Assembly: GCA_964454015.1 (NCBI GenBank)
Contig: CAYVQF010000025.1
Coordinates: forward strand, 1-64,000
Direction: 5' to 3'
Source: CAYVQF01 sp964454015
GTDB lineage: Bacteria; Myxococcota_A; Bradymonadia; UBA4248
DNA: 64,000 nucleotides
Of this stretch, positions 19,901 through 27,953 are shown piece after piece. Numbering within the stretch: the stretch's first letter is position 1; every line of letters starts with the position of its first letter. The notes beneath the pieces are model-generated. The model saw nothing but the letters and a program-made list of their open reading frames with translations. It made no database searches and was not told the origin of the DNA. Both the position numbers and the translations under genes were made by a program.

Positions 19901-21193
19901 TCTTTCTTTCAGACGGCCATCGACATCGATCCCGAGGGGAGTGTGGCGAAGATTCAGCTTGCGCGCTTGCTATCGTTCAAGGGCAGTCCTGAGGCTGATC
20001 TGAAAGCGGGTGAGCTGATCAACGAAGTGCGGCGGGGCGAATTGGACGCCGAGGCGTTGACGATGTTGGGCCAGGTCTTTTTGCTCAAGAGCGAGACTGA
20101 GGAAGGGATCAAACTCCTCCAAGAAGCGGTGGAGCGCAATCCGTCCTGGATCGTGGCGCACCGGCTATTGGTAGAACACTATGTTCAGGTGCGGGATATT
20201 GGCGGGGCGCGCCGGCATTTGGAGTCCATGCGTCGGTTGAACGCCATGACGCCTCAGCTTCGCTACTTGAGTGCGCGAACCCACTACTACGAGGGAGAGT
20301 ATCGCGAGGGTATCGAGGTGATGGCTGACGTCATCGATCAGGTGCCCGAGAGCGCAGAGTATCGGCATTTCTTAGGTCTTCTTTATTTTGCTCGGGAGTC
20401 CTATCCGACGGCGAAGCGTTATTTCGATCAGACGTTGACGTTGGATCCGCGTTTTTGGGATGCGCGTTACTATTTGGGGCGTTGTGAGCTTGAAGAGGGC
20501 AACATCGACGACGCCTTGAAGATCTTGCGCCGAGTTTTGGACGAGCGTCCGGCGAACGGCGAGTATCATTATTGGCTGGCCTACGCGCTCGAGAAAGCTG
20601 GGCGCCAGGTCGAGGCTTTGCGTGAGTACACGATTTTGCTGCAGCGGGCCGGGGATTTGGACGAAGCAGGTTCCCAGTTTGGCGTGGTGAGTCCCTTGCC
20701 AACCTTTAGGCAGGCGTTACTGCTGCGGCAGCAGGGCAAGCGCTCTCGTGCCGAAGAGGGGCTTCGGGCTGCACTGCGCATCGAGCCATCCTTCGTCGAA
20801 GCCCGTGAGTATCTGGCTCGGGTGCTGTTCGAGAGCAACCGCAAGGCCTTTGCGGCCCGGGAGCTGGAGGAGGTGTTGCGGCTGACGGAAGGCGAGATGA
20901 GGGCCGACCTCTACTATGCCTTGGGTCTTTGTTATTTGGAGCTCAAGCAATACGATGACGCGATCCGAGCCTTGGAAGCTGCGCGCGACCGTGGCTTTGG
21001 CGAGGCCGAGAGCACCCAACTGATGGGTCTCATCGATCCAGCGGATGTGCACCGGACCTTGGGCTATTTGTACCGCGATAGAGGTCGGCGTGGCGAGGCA
21101 ATTCATGAGTTGGAGCTGTTCCTGCGGCGCTCTCGTTTCGTCGATAAGACGACAGCTCGCGAGGTGCAGTTCGAGATCGCTCGCATGCGCTAG
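16955..21193 (+). CDS. Giant zinc-ribbon, GYF-like, single-pass membrane TPR protein, 1412 aa
   Basis: Domains in order: an N-terminal MJ0042-type zinc ribbon (CPKC...CPSC, residues 4-32); a GYF_2-like domain (LYVQRAAGKVLGPFALRVVEQM, about 48-110); a ~450-residue disordered region with PxPQGHL and DPLGL repeats and acidic patches; one membrane helix (WLVAVLVLVLLVVAVAVAF, about 584-603); and a ~800-residue TPR array running to the C-terminus (for example PEHTGALRGVTEAFVRSERY and YYLGRCELEEGNIDDALKIL). Ribbon and linker should be cytosolic and the TPR array periplasmic. The layout resembles large gliding/adhesion or kinase-associated scaffold proteins of Myxococcota. It is the first gene of the operon with the J-kinase and Hsp70. 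The ATG at 16955 is preceded by GAGAGG. Confidence 0.85.
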   Translation: MRVNCPKCNSERALNGPLPDGGMSYVCPSCSHVFHVGPVSSFSVSPTTKLYVQRAAGKVLGPFALRVVEQMVRSRQLAGDGKLSVDQVQWVSVAEHSHFAPLLVEEFGGVVARTSADGGHADLPVAAAALPVPKGGADLTALPSPKARSASSGLPRPKVSDLSLDELPMARAGEDASWISGGDDSGLGSMDLPSVQSLGLGDLPQVKVPAGSAAPPPLPRGGMSPGGRGLDVPTARRMEAVVADLPAEKGGLPRPQGHLPSPQGHLPRPQGHLPSPQQGHLPSPQGDFAPVATSPRLGPLPPAVGGGGRVLDRTFGEQGIAGNHRAGTQMLGSMVGGDDALPMMEAGQLPLLGSDDGGNLLMGNDADELLDFGGRAQTPPRRAEPAGGGMDFLGNAPFDPLGDANHLDPLGLGGSGTESDPLGLQVGMGTASSDPLALIGGGAHGDDPLGLMGAEADPLGLGRDSSGGLGGDAGADPLGLGLGGGAPPLRPPPQAPSLSLPEEDDEDDVPLLGGGPSLAKQSAHRASDLSAYADDEEEEVFDLDALQSESPRVSPVESPAERLLRETAPEVFTQPSAPPKRRGWLVAVLVLVLLVVAVAVAFQMGLLGGGGSQAGNEGARASAPVVEADLTAEPLRSDTYQSYTSYLEAASRSVTSAKDPRSRALLLGGISLALTRYPELGPKWEARGLELLTEVAGDEPSKWSSFGQGAWFAYKGNFQSADQHLQVLSHHSDMLYFADLLRGVANYQEALLVSDRSVRRDKLEQAVTFLERAEGDSGTAGASFFLGLALKTSGKPSQAARAFERALAAEPQHVGARLELAHLRTASGAIDEAKEDYVAVLSSPLASPYEQATAHEIAGWHALARNDIDLAVASFTEALGLRPEHTGALRGVTEAFVRSERYQDGINYLTERFSNSPTHPEAQLGMVRCYMGLAQSSPEPDVLYTLADGLLSTGRKANEGDSRFAYYQAILHESRGQLSEAESFFQTAIDIDPEGSVAKIQLARLLSFKGSPEADLKAGELINEVRRGELDAEALTMLGQVFLLKSETEEGIKLLQEAVERNPSWIVAHRLLVEHYVQVRDIGGARRHLESMRRLNAMTPQLRYLSARTHYYEGEYREGIEVMADVIDQVPESAEYRHFLGLLYFARESYPTAKRYFDQTLTLDPRFWDARYYLGRCELEEGNIDDALKILRRVLDERPANGEYHYWLAYALEKAGRQVEALREYTILLQRAGDLDEAGSQFGVVSPLPTFRQALLLRQQGKRSRAEEGLRAALRIEPSFVEAREYLARVLFESNRKAFAARELEEVLRLTEGEMRADLYYALGLCYLELKQYDDAIRALEAARDRGFGEAESTQLMGLIDPADVHRTLGYLYRDRGRRGEAIHELELFLRRSRFVDKTTAREVQFEIARMR
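17711..17818 (+). repeat. 21-nt minisatellite, five units
   Basis: Five tandem copies of a 21-nt unit, one with a 3-nt insertion: 17711-17731, 17732-17752, 17753-17773, 17774-17797 (24 nt) and 17798-17818. Units alternate between CCGCGTCCTCAGGG and CCTAGCCCGCAGGG openings and encode alternating PRPQGHL and PSPQGHL heptapeptides in the disordered linker of the TPR protein. Copy-number change here would stay in frame. Confidence 0.85.
18149..18397 (+). repeat. DPLGL-type short linear motif repeats in the TPR protein
   Basis: Seven Asp-Pro-Leu-(Gly/Ala)-containing motifs occur in about 83 residues, spaced irregularly by Gly/Ser-rich segments. Codons vary between copies, so the peptide rather than the DNA appears to be conserved. 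Repeated short motifs in a disordered cytosolic linker suggest a multivalent docking site. Confidence 0.7.
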
Positions 21194-21214
21194 GAAAGGG
21201 TGAGGTGTGGGCGC

Positions 21215-24200
21215 ATGTTAGTGCTGGTTGTAGCTGAGCATCTGTCTGAGCTTTCTGATCTTACGGCGGCGTTGGATGCGGCTGGGACGTCATGGGAGCA
21301 TCTCGACGCGTGGTCGGCCGCGAGTGCGCGTCTGGTGCGCAGCCCGCGCCCGATGTTGGTCCTGGTCTCCTATTCGGTGGTGCGAGGGGGGGGGATTGAG
21401 CTTCTGCAGGCTGCTGATGCGCAGTTGCGGGTGTTGAATGTCCCCTGGCTGATGCTTTTTGCGGCTGAGGAGCGGGCCGACGTGGTTTCCTTGGGTTCGT
21501 TGCTGCGTTTTACCGAGGCCCTATCGACGGAACGCGAGAAGCGCCAGGACCTTTTCGATGCCATGAACGAAGTGTGTCCTGGTGTGGTGCGCGTTAGCGA
21601 CTCAGGGAGCGACGGTGCGCTTGCCGGGCAAGAAGAAGCTGCATTTCCTTCGGGTTATTTGGTTGGGGGACGTTTTCGGGTCGAGAAGTTGATCGCTTCG
21701 GGGGGGATGGGGCAGATTTTCGTCGCGACCCAGCTCCCTCTTGGGCGCAAAGTGGCTTTGAAGGCGCTGCGCAGTGATTTGGCTGACGAAGCGGATGCCA
21801 TTGCACGTTTCGAGCGTGAGGCCATGGCCATCTCGCGTCTCAACCACCCGCACACGGTCGTGGTTTATGACTATGGTGTGTGCCACGTGGAGGGCAAGGA
21901 TGCGCTCTATTTGGCGATGGAGTGGCTGGAAGGGGAGTCGTTGGCTGCGCTCATCACCCGCGAGGGGATGCTGTCTCCGGTGCGCGCGGCGGCGATCGCT
22001 CAGCAGACGGCGGAGAGCTTGAGCGACGCGCACGCCAAAGGGGTCATTCATCGCGATCTCAAGCCGGGCAACATTGTGCTGCTGCGTGGGCGTGGTGGGG
22101 AAGACTATGTCAAGACGGTGGATTTTGGCATTGCGAAGCTGAGCGATCGCTCATCACGGGCGTCGATCACTCAGTTGGGTACGGTGTGCGGGACACCGGA
22201 GTTCATGAGCCCCGAGCAGGGACGCGGGGAGGATATCGACGGCCGTAGTGACGTGTATGCGCTGGGGCTGTGTCTCTTCACGATGATCACGGGCCGCATC
22301 CCCTTTTCCCATGAGTGGCCGCATGAGGTGATCCGGATGCAGCAGACGGATCCGTTGCCAGCGCTGCCGCCCCATTGCCCTGCAGCGTTGCAGCAGATCA
22401 TTCTGCGGTGTGTGGAGAAGCGCCCAGACGATCGTTTTAGTCATGCAGAGGCGCTGGCGGCAGCGCTGCGTGATTTTCTGCAGCAGGAGATCGCGCATGA
22501 GAGCGAGCTGATGCCTGACGATCTGGGCGCTGCCGCTGTGAGCGCTGGGGCGAGTGCGTCGGCCTCTGGGGGTAGTGGTTTTGGGGCTGATGCCAGTGAC
22601 GGAGCGTGCCAGAAGCGCGTCCTGCCCCGGTGGGAGGCCGGGCAACTGAGTGAGGTGGCGCTGGCACGCTTGCTGTCCTATCTGTGGGTCGAGAAGAAGA
22701 CGGGGAAATTGTCTTTGGAGCAAGGGCGCTTGAGTCTGCAGATATCGGTGGATCGCGGTCAATTGCTTCATCCGAAGGCATCGCGTCGGGTCCTGGATGG
22801 ATTTCTCAGTGCCTTTGCTTGGAACGACGAGGGGCGCTTTAGTTTTGCGGAAGGCAAGGTTGGGGAGGAGGGGGTTCGGGTCGACGCGTTGAAGACGATC
22901 TGGGATGGGCTGCGTCGTTACGTGTCGACGGCGCAGTTGACAGCGCAGTTGGGGACCGAGTTCAACCATTATGTGCTGTATACCGACCGATTTTTGGCCT
23001 TCGAGCGTGAGGTCACGGAGCATTGCGGTGAAGGTGCAGCGGTGTTTCGGATGAGTGATGGCAGCCGGACCCTTGCCGAGCTTTTCAGTGGGGGTCTGGT
23101 TTTTGAAGATGCGGCTCGGGCCGTTGTTTTCGGTCTGCATACGGACACCTTGGTCCTGAGCGAGGTGCCGGTGCGCGCGCCCGTGTGTGTCATTTATGAA
23201 CGTGGTGGCCAGACGTTGCCGAGTGAGTCGGCGAGGGTGTCGGCAGCCAAGGGTGCGCGGGCAGGTGTGAAGAGCGTGGATGAGGTGGCGCAGGCGCAGC
23301 GGCAGTTGCGGCAACAACTGGCAGTTCTGGAGCGCGGCGACGACTATGGGCTCTTTGGCTTGCAGCGCGGGTGCGGGATGCGGACGCTCGAGGATGCCTA
23401 TTTCAAGCGCGTCGCCGCTTTTCATCCCGATCGCTTTGCGACTTTGGCTGATGCAGAGGTCATGTCGTTGGCCAATGAGGTTTTCATTCAGGCGCAGGCG
23501 GCCTTTGACCGTTTGAAGCGGATGGAGGGACGGGGGACGCAGGTAGGGATCCCCTCGGTGGGGTCCGAGGTGTCGGGTGGTGCTGGACCGATGGGGGGGG
23601 CTGTTGGCGGAGCTCGTGAGGCTTCTCAGCACTTTTCTCGCGGTGCCGCATCGACCCAGCCGCGCCTTGGGCTGGGTGACGCAGCGGAGCGTAGGGCGCC
23701 GCTTCACGGAGCGTCTTCGGCGCAGGGTGAGGCCGTGGTGAAGCCGGAAACGGCCGTGCCGGTGGTGACGGCAGGGACGGTGCCTGGGCTCGAGCCGACG
23801 GGTTGGCGTTCAGAGGGTGAACCTTCTGGTCGTGTGGCAGGCAGCAGTCCCCGTATCCGTCGCCCTCCTTCGCGACCGGTAGAGGAGCGGGTCGTGCCGT
23901 ATGGTTCGGTCGATGTGGAGACGCCGGTTTCGCTGGATGATGACAGGGTCAAGCGGCCGGTTTCAGGGATGAGCGGTCGCCAGGGCAGGATGGGAGAGCG
24001 CGAGGCGACGCGGCCGCGTCTGATGAGCGAGGTGTTGGCCGCTCATGCGGCACGACAGCAGCCTGGGGTTGAAGATAAGGCCAGTGAGGTTGTCGCAGAG
24101 TTGGTACAGCGGCCTCCTTCGCGTTCGTTGCGCTTGGGGGGGGAGGAGCATTTTCGCCGAGGCCTGAAGGCCCTGTCTTCGCAGAATCCTGCTCAGGCGT

Positions 24201-24565
24201 TGGTCGAGTTTCGAGCGGCGACGCGTGAAGATCCCGAACACTGCGACTACATGGCGCATCTTGCATGGAGCGAGTATTTGTGTGATCCTAGCAACGTGGA
24301 AGCTTGTAAGCGACTGTTGCAGAAGAGTATCCAGGGAAAGGAAGCCTCGGTGGCGGGGCGCTATTTCCTGGGGAAGCTCGCGCTTCAGGCTCAGGACCTG
24401 GAGGCTGCCAAGGAGCATTTCGAGCGGGTCTTGGCCAAGCGTCCCAAGCACGTTGAAGCAGAGCGGGAGCTGCGCCTGGTCAACGCGCGCCTCGACGAAG
24501 CGAAAGGCCTCTTTGGTCGTCTCATCAAGAAAGTCAAATCGACGTTGGATACAGACAAATCATGA
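21215..24565 (+). CDS. Ser/Thr kinase with pseudo-receiver, DUF4388, J-domain and TPR, 1116 aa
   Basis: Domains in order: residues 1-130 resemble a degenerate receiver domain; 145-425 a Hanks kinase (GGRFRVEKLIASGGMGQ, HRDLKPGN with H279/D281, DFGIAKL, SPEQ); about 465-690 a DUF4388/PatA-N-like region (GQLSEVALARLLSYLWVEKK, GRFSFAEG); about 705-770 a J-domain with HPD at 737-739 and the helix III/IV pattern; a disordered linker; and C-terminal TPRs (from about 970). The J-domain HPD is the element that stimulates Hsp70 ATPase. Its stop overlaps the start of the adjacent hsp70 gene (ATGA), so kinase and chaperone are made together. ATG 21215 is preferred to GTG 21200. Confidence 0.9.
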   Translation: MLVLVVAEHLSELSDLTAALDAAGTSWEHLDAWSAASARLVRSPRPMLVLVSYSVVRGGGIELLQAADAQLRVLNVPWLMLFAAEERADVVSLGSLLRFTEALSTEREKRQDLFDAMNEVCPGVVRVSDSGSDGALAGQEEAAFPSGYLVGGRFRVEKLIASGGMGQIFVATQLPLGRKVALKALRSDLADEADAIARFEREAMAISRLNHPHTVVVYDYGVCHVEGKDALYLAMEWLEGESLAALITREGMLSPVRAAAIAQQTAESLSDAHAKGVIHRDLKPGNIVLLRGRGGEDYVKTVDFGIAKLSDRSSRASITQLGTVCGTPEFMSPEQGRGEDIDGRSDVYALGLCLFTMITGRIPFSHEWPHEVIRMQQTDPLPALPPHCPAALQQIILRCVEKRPDDRFSHAEALAAALRDFLQQEIAHESELMPDDLGAAAVSAGASASASGGSGFGADASDGACQKRVLPRWEAGQLSEVALARLLSYLWVEKKTGKLSLEQGRLSLQISVDRGQLLHPKASRRVLDGFLSAFAWNDEGRFSFAEGKVGEEGVRVDALKTIWDGLRRYVSTAQLTAQLGTEFNHYVLYTDRFLAFEREVTEHCGEGAAVFRMSDGSRTLAELFSGGLVFEDAARAVVFGLHTDTLVLSEVPVRAPVCVIYERGGQTLPSESARVSAAKGARAGVKSVDEVAQAQRQLRQQLAVLERGDDYGLFGLQRGCGMRTLEDAYFKRVAAFHPDRFATLADAEVMSLANEVFIQAQAAFDRLKRMEGRGTQVGIPSVGSEVSGGAGPMGGAVGGAREASQHFSRGAASTQPRLGLGDAAERRAPLHGASSAQGEAVVKPETAVPVVTAGTVPGLEPTGWRSEGEPSGRVAGSSPRIRRPPSRPVEERVVPYGSVDVETPVSLDDDRVKRPVSGMSGRQGRMGEREATRPRLMSEVLAAHAARQQPGVEDKASEVVAELVQRPPSRSLRLGGEEHFRRGLKALSSQNPAQALVEFRAATREDPEHCDYMAHLAWSEYLCDPSNVEACKRLLQKSIQGKEASVAGRYFLGKLALQAQDLEAAKEHFERVLAKRPKHVEAERELRLVNARLDEAKGLFGRLIKKVKSTLDTDKS

Positions 24566-26109
24566 AACGTATCGTTGGAATTGATTTTGGCACGACCAAC
24601 TCGTGCGTAGCAGTGATGGAAGGCGGTGACGCCGTGGTGCTGCCCAACTCTGAGGGGGCGCGGACGACGCCGTCGATGGTTGGTTTTGCCGACGGTGATG
24701 AGCGTTTCGTCGGGCAACAAGCCAAGCGTCAGGCTATTATCAACCCGGCGCGCACGGTCTTTGGAGCCAAACGTTTGATTGGGCGCCGTGCCGACGATCC
24801 CGAGGTGCGGCGTTTGGCGCCGCTGCTCCCCTATGCCGTGGTGCCTCACACCAACGGTGATGCTTGGGTGCAGATCGACGACCAGACGTTCAGCCCGCAA
24901 GAGATTTCGGCGTTGATTTTGGCCAAGCTGAAAGCTGCTGCCGAGGATTACTTTGGCGAGGAGGTGACCCAAGCGGTGATCACTGTGCCGGCCTATTTCA
25001 ATGACGCCCAGCGACAGGCAACACGTGACGCTGGACGGATCGCTGGTTTGAACGTGCGCCGGATCATCAATGAGCCGACGGCGGCGGCATTGGCCTATGG
25101 ATTCCAGCGCAAGGAGCAGGGGCGGGTGGCGGTCTTCGACCTCGGTGGTGGGACCTTCGACATTTCCATCCTCGATTTGCGCGGCGGTACTTTCAAAGTG
25201 TTGGCCACGGCTGGTGACAACGCGCTGGGGGGGGAGGATTTCGACCGGGCCATTTTGCATTTTCTCATTGACGAGTTTCAACGTCAGACCGGGATCGATC
25301 TCAGCACGGACAAGATGGCGCTGCAGCGCCTCAAAGAAGCCGCAGAGAATGCCAAGTGTGAGCTGTCGACGATCCGCGAGACCAACATCAACTTGCCCTT
25401 CTTGGCGGTAGACGACAATGGGCCGCAGCATCTGTCGTTGATGTTGAAGCGTTCCCAGGTCAACGATTTGGTGTCTTCGTTGGTGGACCGGGTGGAAGAG
25501 CCTTGCCGCGAGGCGGTGCGCGAGGCTGGGCTCAGCATGAGCGATATTGAAGAGGTGGTCTTGGTTGGCGGTATGACCAGGATGCCGCTGGTGCAGGACA
25601 AGGTGGAGCAGATTTTTGGGCGCAAGCCGCACAAGGGGGTGAACCCGGATGAAGTGGTGGCCGTCGGGGCTGCAGTACAATCGGGCATTCTCGGCGGTGA
25701 AGTGCGGGAGATCATCTTGCTGGATGTGACCCCGTTGAATTTGGGCATCCGCGTGGCAGGCGACCGTGTGTCGACGCTGATCCCGAAGAACTCGTCCATT
25801 CCGACGCGGGCTACCAAGCTCTTCACCACTACGGAAGACAACCAGGAGTTCGTGCACATCAATGTCGTCCAAGGTGAGTCTCCCAAGGCCAGTGAGAACA
25901 CCCTGTTGGGGCAGTTTACCTTGGCAGGCATTCCCAAGGGGGTGGCAGGACACGCGCGCATCGAGGTCAGTTTTGGCATCGATGCCGACGGAATCGTCAG
26001 CGTGTCTGCGACGGATCGCCACACCGGCGGAGCGCAGTCGATCACGGTGCAGCACGGCATCGGGTTGAGCGCTGATGAGCTAGACGCGGCGCGGTTGCGG
26101 ACGGCCTAG
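24562..26109 (+). CDS. Hsp70/DnaK-family chaperone lacking the C-terminal lid, 515 aa
   Basis: The nucleotide-binding domain is complete: VGIDFGTTNSCVAV (5-18), NDAQRQATRDAGRIAGL, VFDLGGGTFD and VLVGGMTRMP. The interdomain linker and substrate-binding beta-domain follow (ILLDVTPLNLGI, then TTEDNQEFVHINVVQGE). The protein stops at residue 515, just after the start of helix A (SADELDAARL), whereas DnaK has about 640 residues; the helical lid and C-terminal EEVD-like tail are missing. A lidless Hsp70 would exchange substrate fast. Translational overlap with the J-domain kinase gene suggests a dedicated kinase/co-chaperone pair, distinct from housekeeping DnaK. Confidence 0.9.
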   Translation: MKRIVGIDFGTTNSCVAVMEGGDAVVLPNSEGARTTPSMVGFADGDERFVGQQAKRQAIINPARTVFGAKRLIGRRADDPEVRRLAPLLPYAVVPHTNGDAWVQIDDQTFSPQEISALILAKLKAAAEDYFGEEVTQAVITVPAYFNDAQRQATRDAGRIAGLNVRRIINEPTAAALAYGFQRKEQGRVAVFDLGGGTFDISILDLRGGTFKVLATAGDNALGGEDFDRAILHFLIDEFQRQTGIDLSTDKMALQRLKEAAENAKCELSTIRETNINLPFLAVDDNGPQHLSLMLKRSQVNDLVSSLVDRVEEPCREAVREAGLSMSDIEEVVLVGGMTRMPLVQDKVEQIFGRKPHKGVNPDEVVAVGAAVQSGILGGEVREIILLDVTPLNLGIRVAGDRVSTLIPKNSSIPTRATKLFTTTEDNQEFVHINVVQGESPKASENTLLGQFTLAGIPKGVAGHARIEVSFGIDADGIVSVSATDRHTGGAQSITVQHGIGLSADELDAARLRTA

Positions 26110-26124
26110 CGACAGGAGGTGGTG

Positions 26125-26373
26125 ATGACGAAGGAGGCGGGCGCTCTGCCGAAAGGGCTGAATTTGCGCCAGTTTTTTGGTGATTATTTCGATGTCATCG
26201 CGCGCAGCGGCAGTGAGCGGGCTCAGCAGTTGGTGACGCTGGTGGAGGAGAGGCGGCAAGCGGCGCGCTGCGACTTGTGTGGGTTGCCGGTGGGAACGCC
26301 GGCAGCTTCACCGAAGCCTTTCGTGGGCGCTTACTTGTGTAGCCATTGTCGTCGTGAGCTGCAGCAGCGATGA
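26125..26373 (+). CDS. Small Cys-rich (treble-clef-like) protein, 82 aa
   Basis: The C-terminal half has CDLC-x(n)-CSHC, a four-Cys zinc-binding pattern; the N-terminal half is helical (LRQFFGDYFDVIARSGSERAQQL). There is no signal or membrane segment. The ATG at 26125 lies six bases after AGGAGG (26113-26118); two GTG codons directly upstream are less likely starts. It is the last gene of the operon, 15 bases after hsp70, and converges on the PEGA barrel gene. Function unknown; the context suggests an accessory to the kinase/chaperone pair. Confidence 0.65.
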   Translation: MTKEAGALPKGLNLRQFFGDYFDVIARSGSERAQQLVTLVEERRQAARCDLCGLPVGTPAASPKPFVGAYLCSHCRRELQQR

Positions 26374-26382
26374 GCAGGCGCC

Positions 26383-27927
26383 TCAGAAGAAGGCGTAGCT
26401 GAGGCCCCCGATGAAATCCATGACCCAGCGTTCCTCTCCGCCGAGGAAGAAGCCGATGTAGTCGAAGGTGAGGCCAAAGCCAGCGCCGAGTTCTAGGCCA
26501 AGGTTGGCCCCAATGCCATAGGCGCTCCAGGCCGAGCCGATGTGGTAATAGACCCCCATTCCATAGAGAAAGCGCTCGAAGACGAATTGGTAGTGCATAC
26601 CCGCGAGGAGGCCGAGGTTGGTTGCGCCGATCTCGTCATCCTTGGTCGTCGAGGAGTCGCCCTCGCCGCCGCTCTCTTCCGAGCCGCTCTCGCTCTCGCC
26701 GAAGCTCGCCCTGAAAGTGGCCGATACGGCCAAGCGGGTTTGCGGCGCAATGTCGAGGCCAGCGACGATGCCGGTGCTGGCCGCGGGGAGCTTCTCGGAT
26801 TGATTCGGTGCGTTCCCCAGGCTGAGGCCGCCACCCGCTTTGAGGTGCAAGTGGAAGGGCGACGGCTTGTCGAGGGGCAAGTTGACCACGGAGGTCGCAC
26901 CGGCGGTGACCACGGTAGAGCGCTCGGTTTCGAGGTGTTCGTCGGCGATGGCGCTGAGCTTGTAAGCGCCGGGCGGTAGATCGATGGTGGTTGGGCACTT
27001 GATGGTCAGCGGCTCACGGGCCACGTCGATGGGACGGATGGTGAGGACGGCTGCAGGCTTGCAATTGACGGTCAGGGCGCCCGAGGGTGCGTCTGATGAA
27101 GCGGGGATGGTGACGGTGATGCTCTGATTCTCCCGAATATCGATGCGATCCGTGAAGGGCTGTTGTTGGGGTCGCCAGGCGGTAAAGGAGAGGGGGCCGG
27201 CTGGGAAGGTGCGGGTCACTGGGCAAGTGAAGCGCTCAGGTCCGACCATGATTTCGACGCCTTGCCCCTCGCACTGGAAGGTCACCGTGCCAGAACGTTC
27301 GATGGGTTGGAGGGCTTCGATGGCAATGAAGTTGGTGCCAGGGATGAGATCGTAGTTGGCCGTGAGGGGATGGTAGCCATTGGCGGTGGTGGTGATGGTC
27401 CGAGGACCGCTGGGGAGGCTGATTTCTGTTGGGCACGGGTAGCGCTCTTCGCCGATGAGGAGGATCGCGTTGGTGGTGTGGCATTGTAGCTGCAGGCGTG
27501 CGATGCAGCGGTTGCCGAGGCTGAGCAAGGCGTTTTGGGCGCGATCCAGGGCGTCGGCGCCATTCTCGGGGTGGGGCCAATGCGGCGCTTTGGCGACGAC
27601 CCAGAGGTAGAGTTCAGCGGCCTCGGCGCAGCGTCCGGCGGCGTCGAGGGCGTCTGCTCTGAGGACGCGGTTGCGGAGGTTTTGATCACAGAGGGCCCAG
27701 AGCTCATCGAGGGCTTGGATCTGTTCAAGGGGTTGTTGGCGCTCCGTGGCTTGGAGGAAGTCCTCGACCTTGGCGTCATAGCGTTCAATTTGCGCGGTGT
27801 TTCTGGCGAGGATCTCGATGCAGGGGTCGTCTTGGGCGAGGGCCACCTCCACCCCGAAGGGCGCGAGACTCAGGAGGGTGGTTAGGAAGAAGAGAGGCAA
27901 GCGCCTGTAGGTCATGGGAGATGGCAT
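26383..27927 (-). CDS. Exported PEGA-domain / C-terminal beta-barrel protein, 514 aa
   Basis: A clear signal peptide (YRRLPLFFLTTLLSLAPFGVEVALA) is followed by a helical Cys-containing region (~25-135), then three to four PEGA-like repeats of about 75 residues, each with a CPT/CPV turn and ending in a Gly-x-(Y/F)-x-(L/F) strand (for example PCPTEISLPSGPRTITT, TCPVTRTFPAGPLSFTA, KCPTTIDLPPGAYKLSA). The last ~170 residues look like an outer-membrane barrel ending in GLSYAFF, with a very acidic Ser/Glu/Gly loop. It lies 26 bases downstream of a kinase that also ends in a PEGA domain. Neither candidate ATG (27927 or 27915) has a good ribosome-binding site. Confidence 0.75.
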   Translation of the reverse strand: MPSPMTYRRLPLFFLTTLLSLAPFGVEVALAQDDPCIEILARNTAQIERYDAKVEDFLQATERQQPLEQIQALDELWALCDQNLRNRVLRADALDAAGRCAEAAELYLWVVAKAPHWPHPENGADALDRAQNALLSLGNRCIARLQLQCHTTNAILLIGEERYPCPTEISLPSGPRTITTTANGYHPLTANYDLIPGTNFIAIEALQPIERSGTVTFQCEGQGVEIMVGPERFTCPVTRTFPAGPLSFTAWRPQQQPFTDRIDIRENQSITVTIPASSDAPSGALTVNCKPAAVLTIRPIDVAREPLTIKCPTTIDLPPGAYKLSAIADEHLETERSTVVTAGATSVVNLPLDKPSPFHLHLKAGGGLSLGNAPNQSEKLPAASTGIVAGLDIAPQTRLAVSATFRASFGESESGSEESGGEGDSSTTKDDEIGATNLGLLAGMHYQFVFERFLYGMGVYYHIGSAWSAYGIGANLGLELGAGFGLTFDYIGFFLGGEERWVMDFIGGLSYAFF

Positions 27928-27953
27928 GGGAAATCCGGGTGGAGAGGGGCGGT

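Noticed and set aside
22154..23707. 517-codon open frame opposite the J-kinase
   Set aside because: Shadow of the kinase/DUF4388/J region, which has clear motifs on the plus strand.
24391..26055. 554-codon open frame opposite hsp70
   Set aside because: Shadow of the Hsp70 gene; His/Arg/Gln-rich, no motif.
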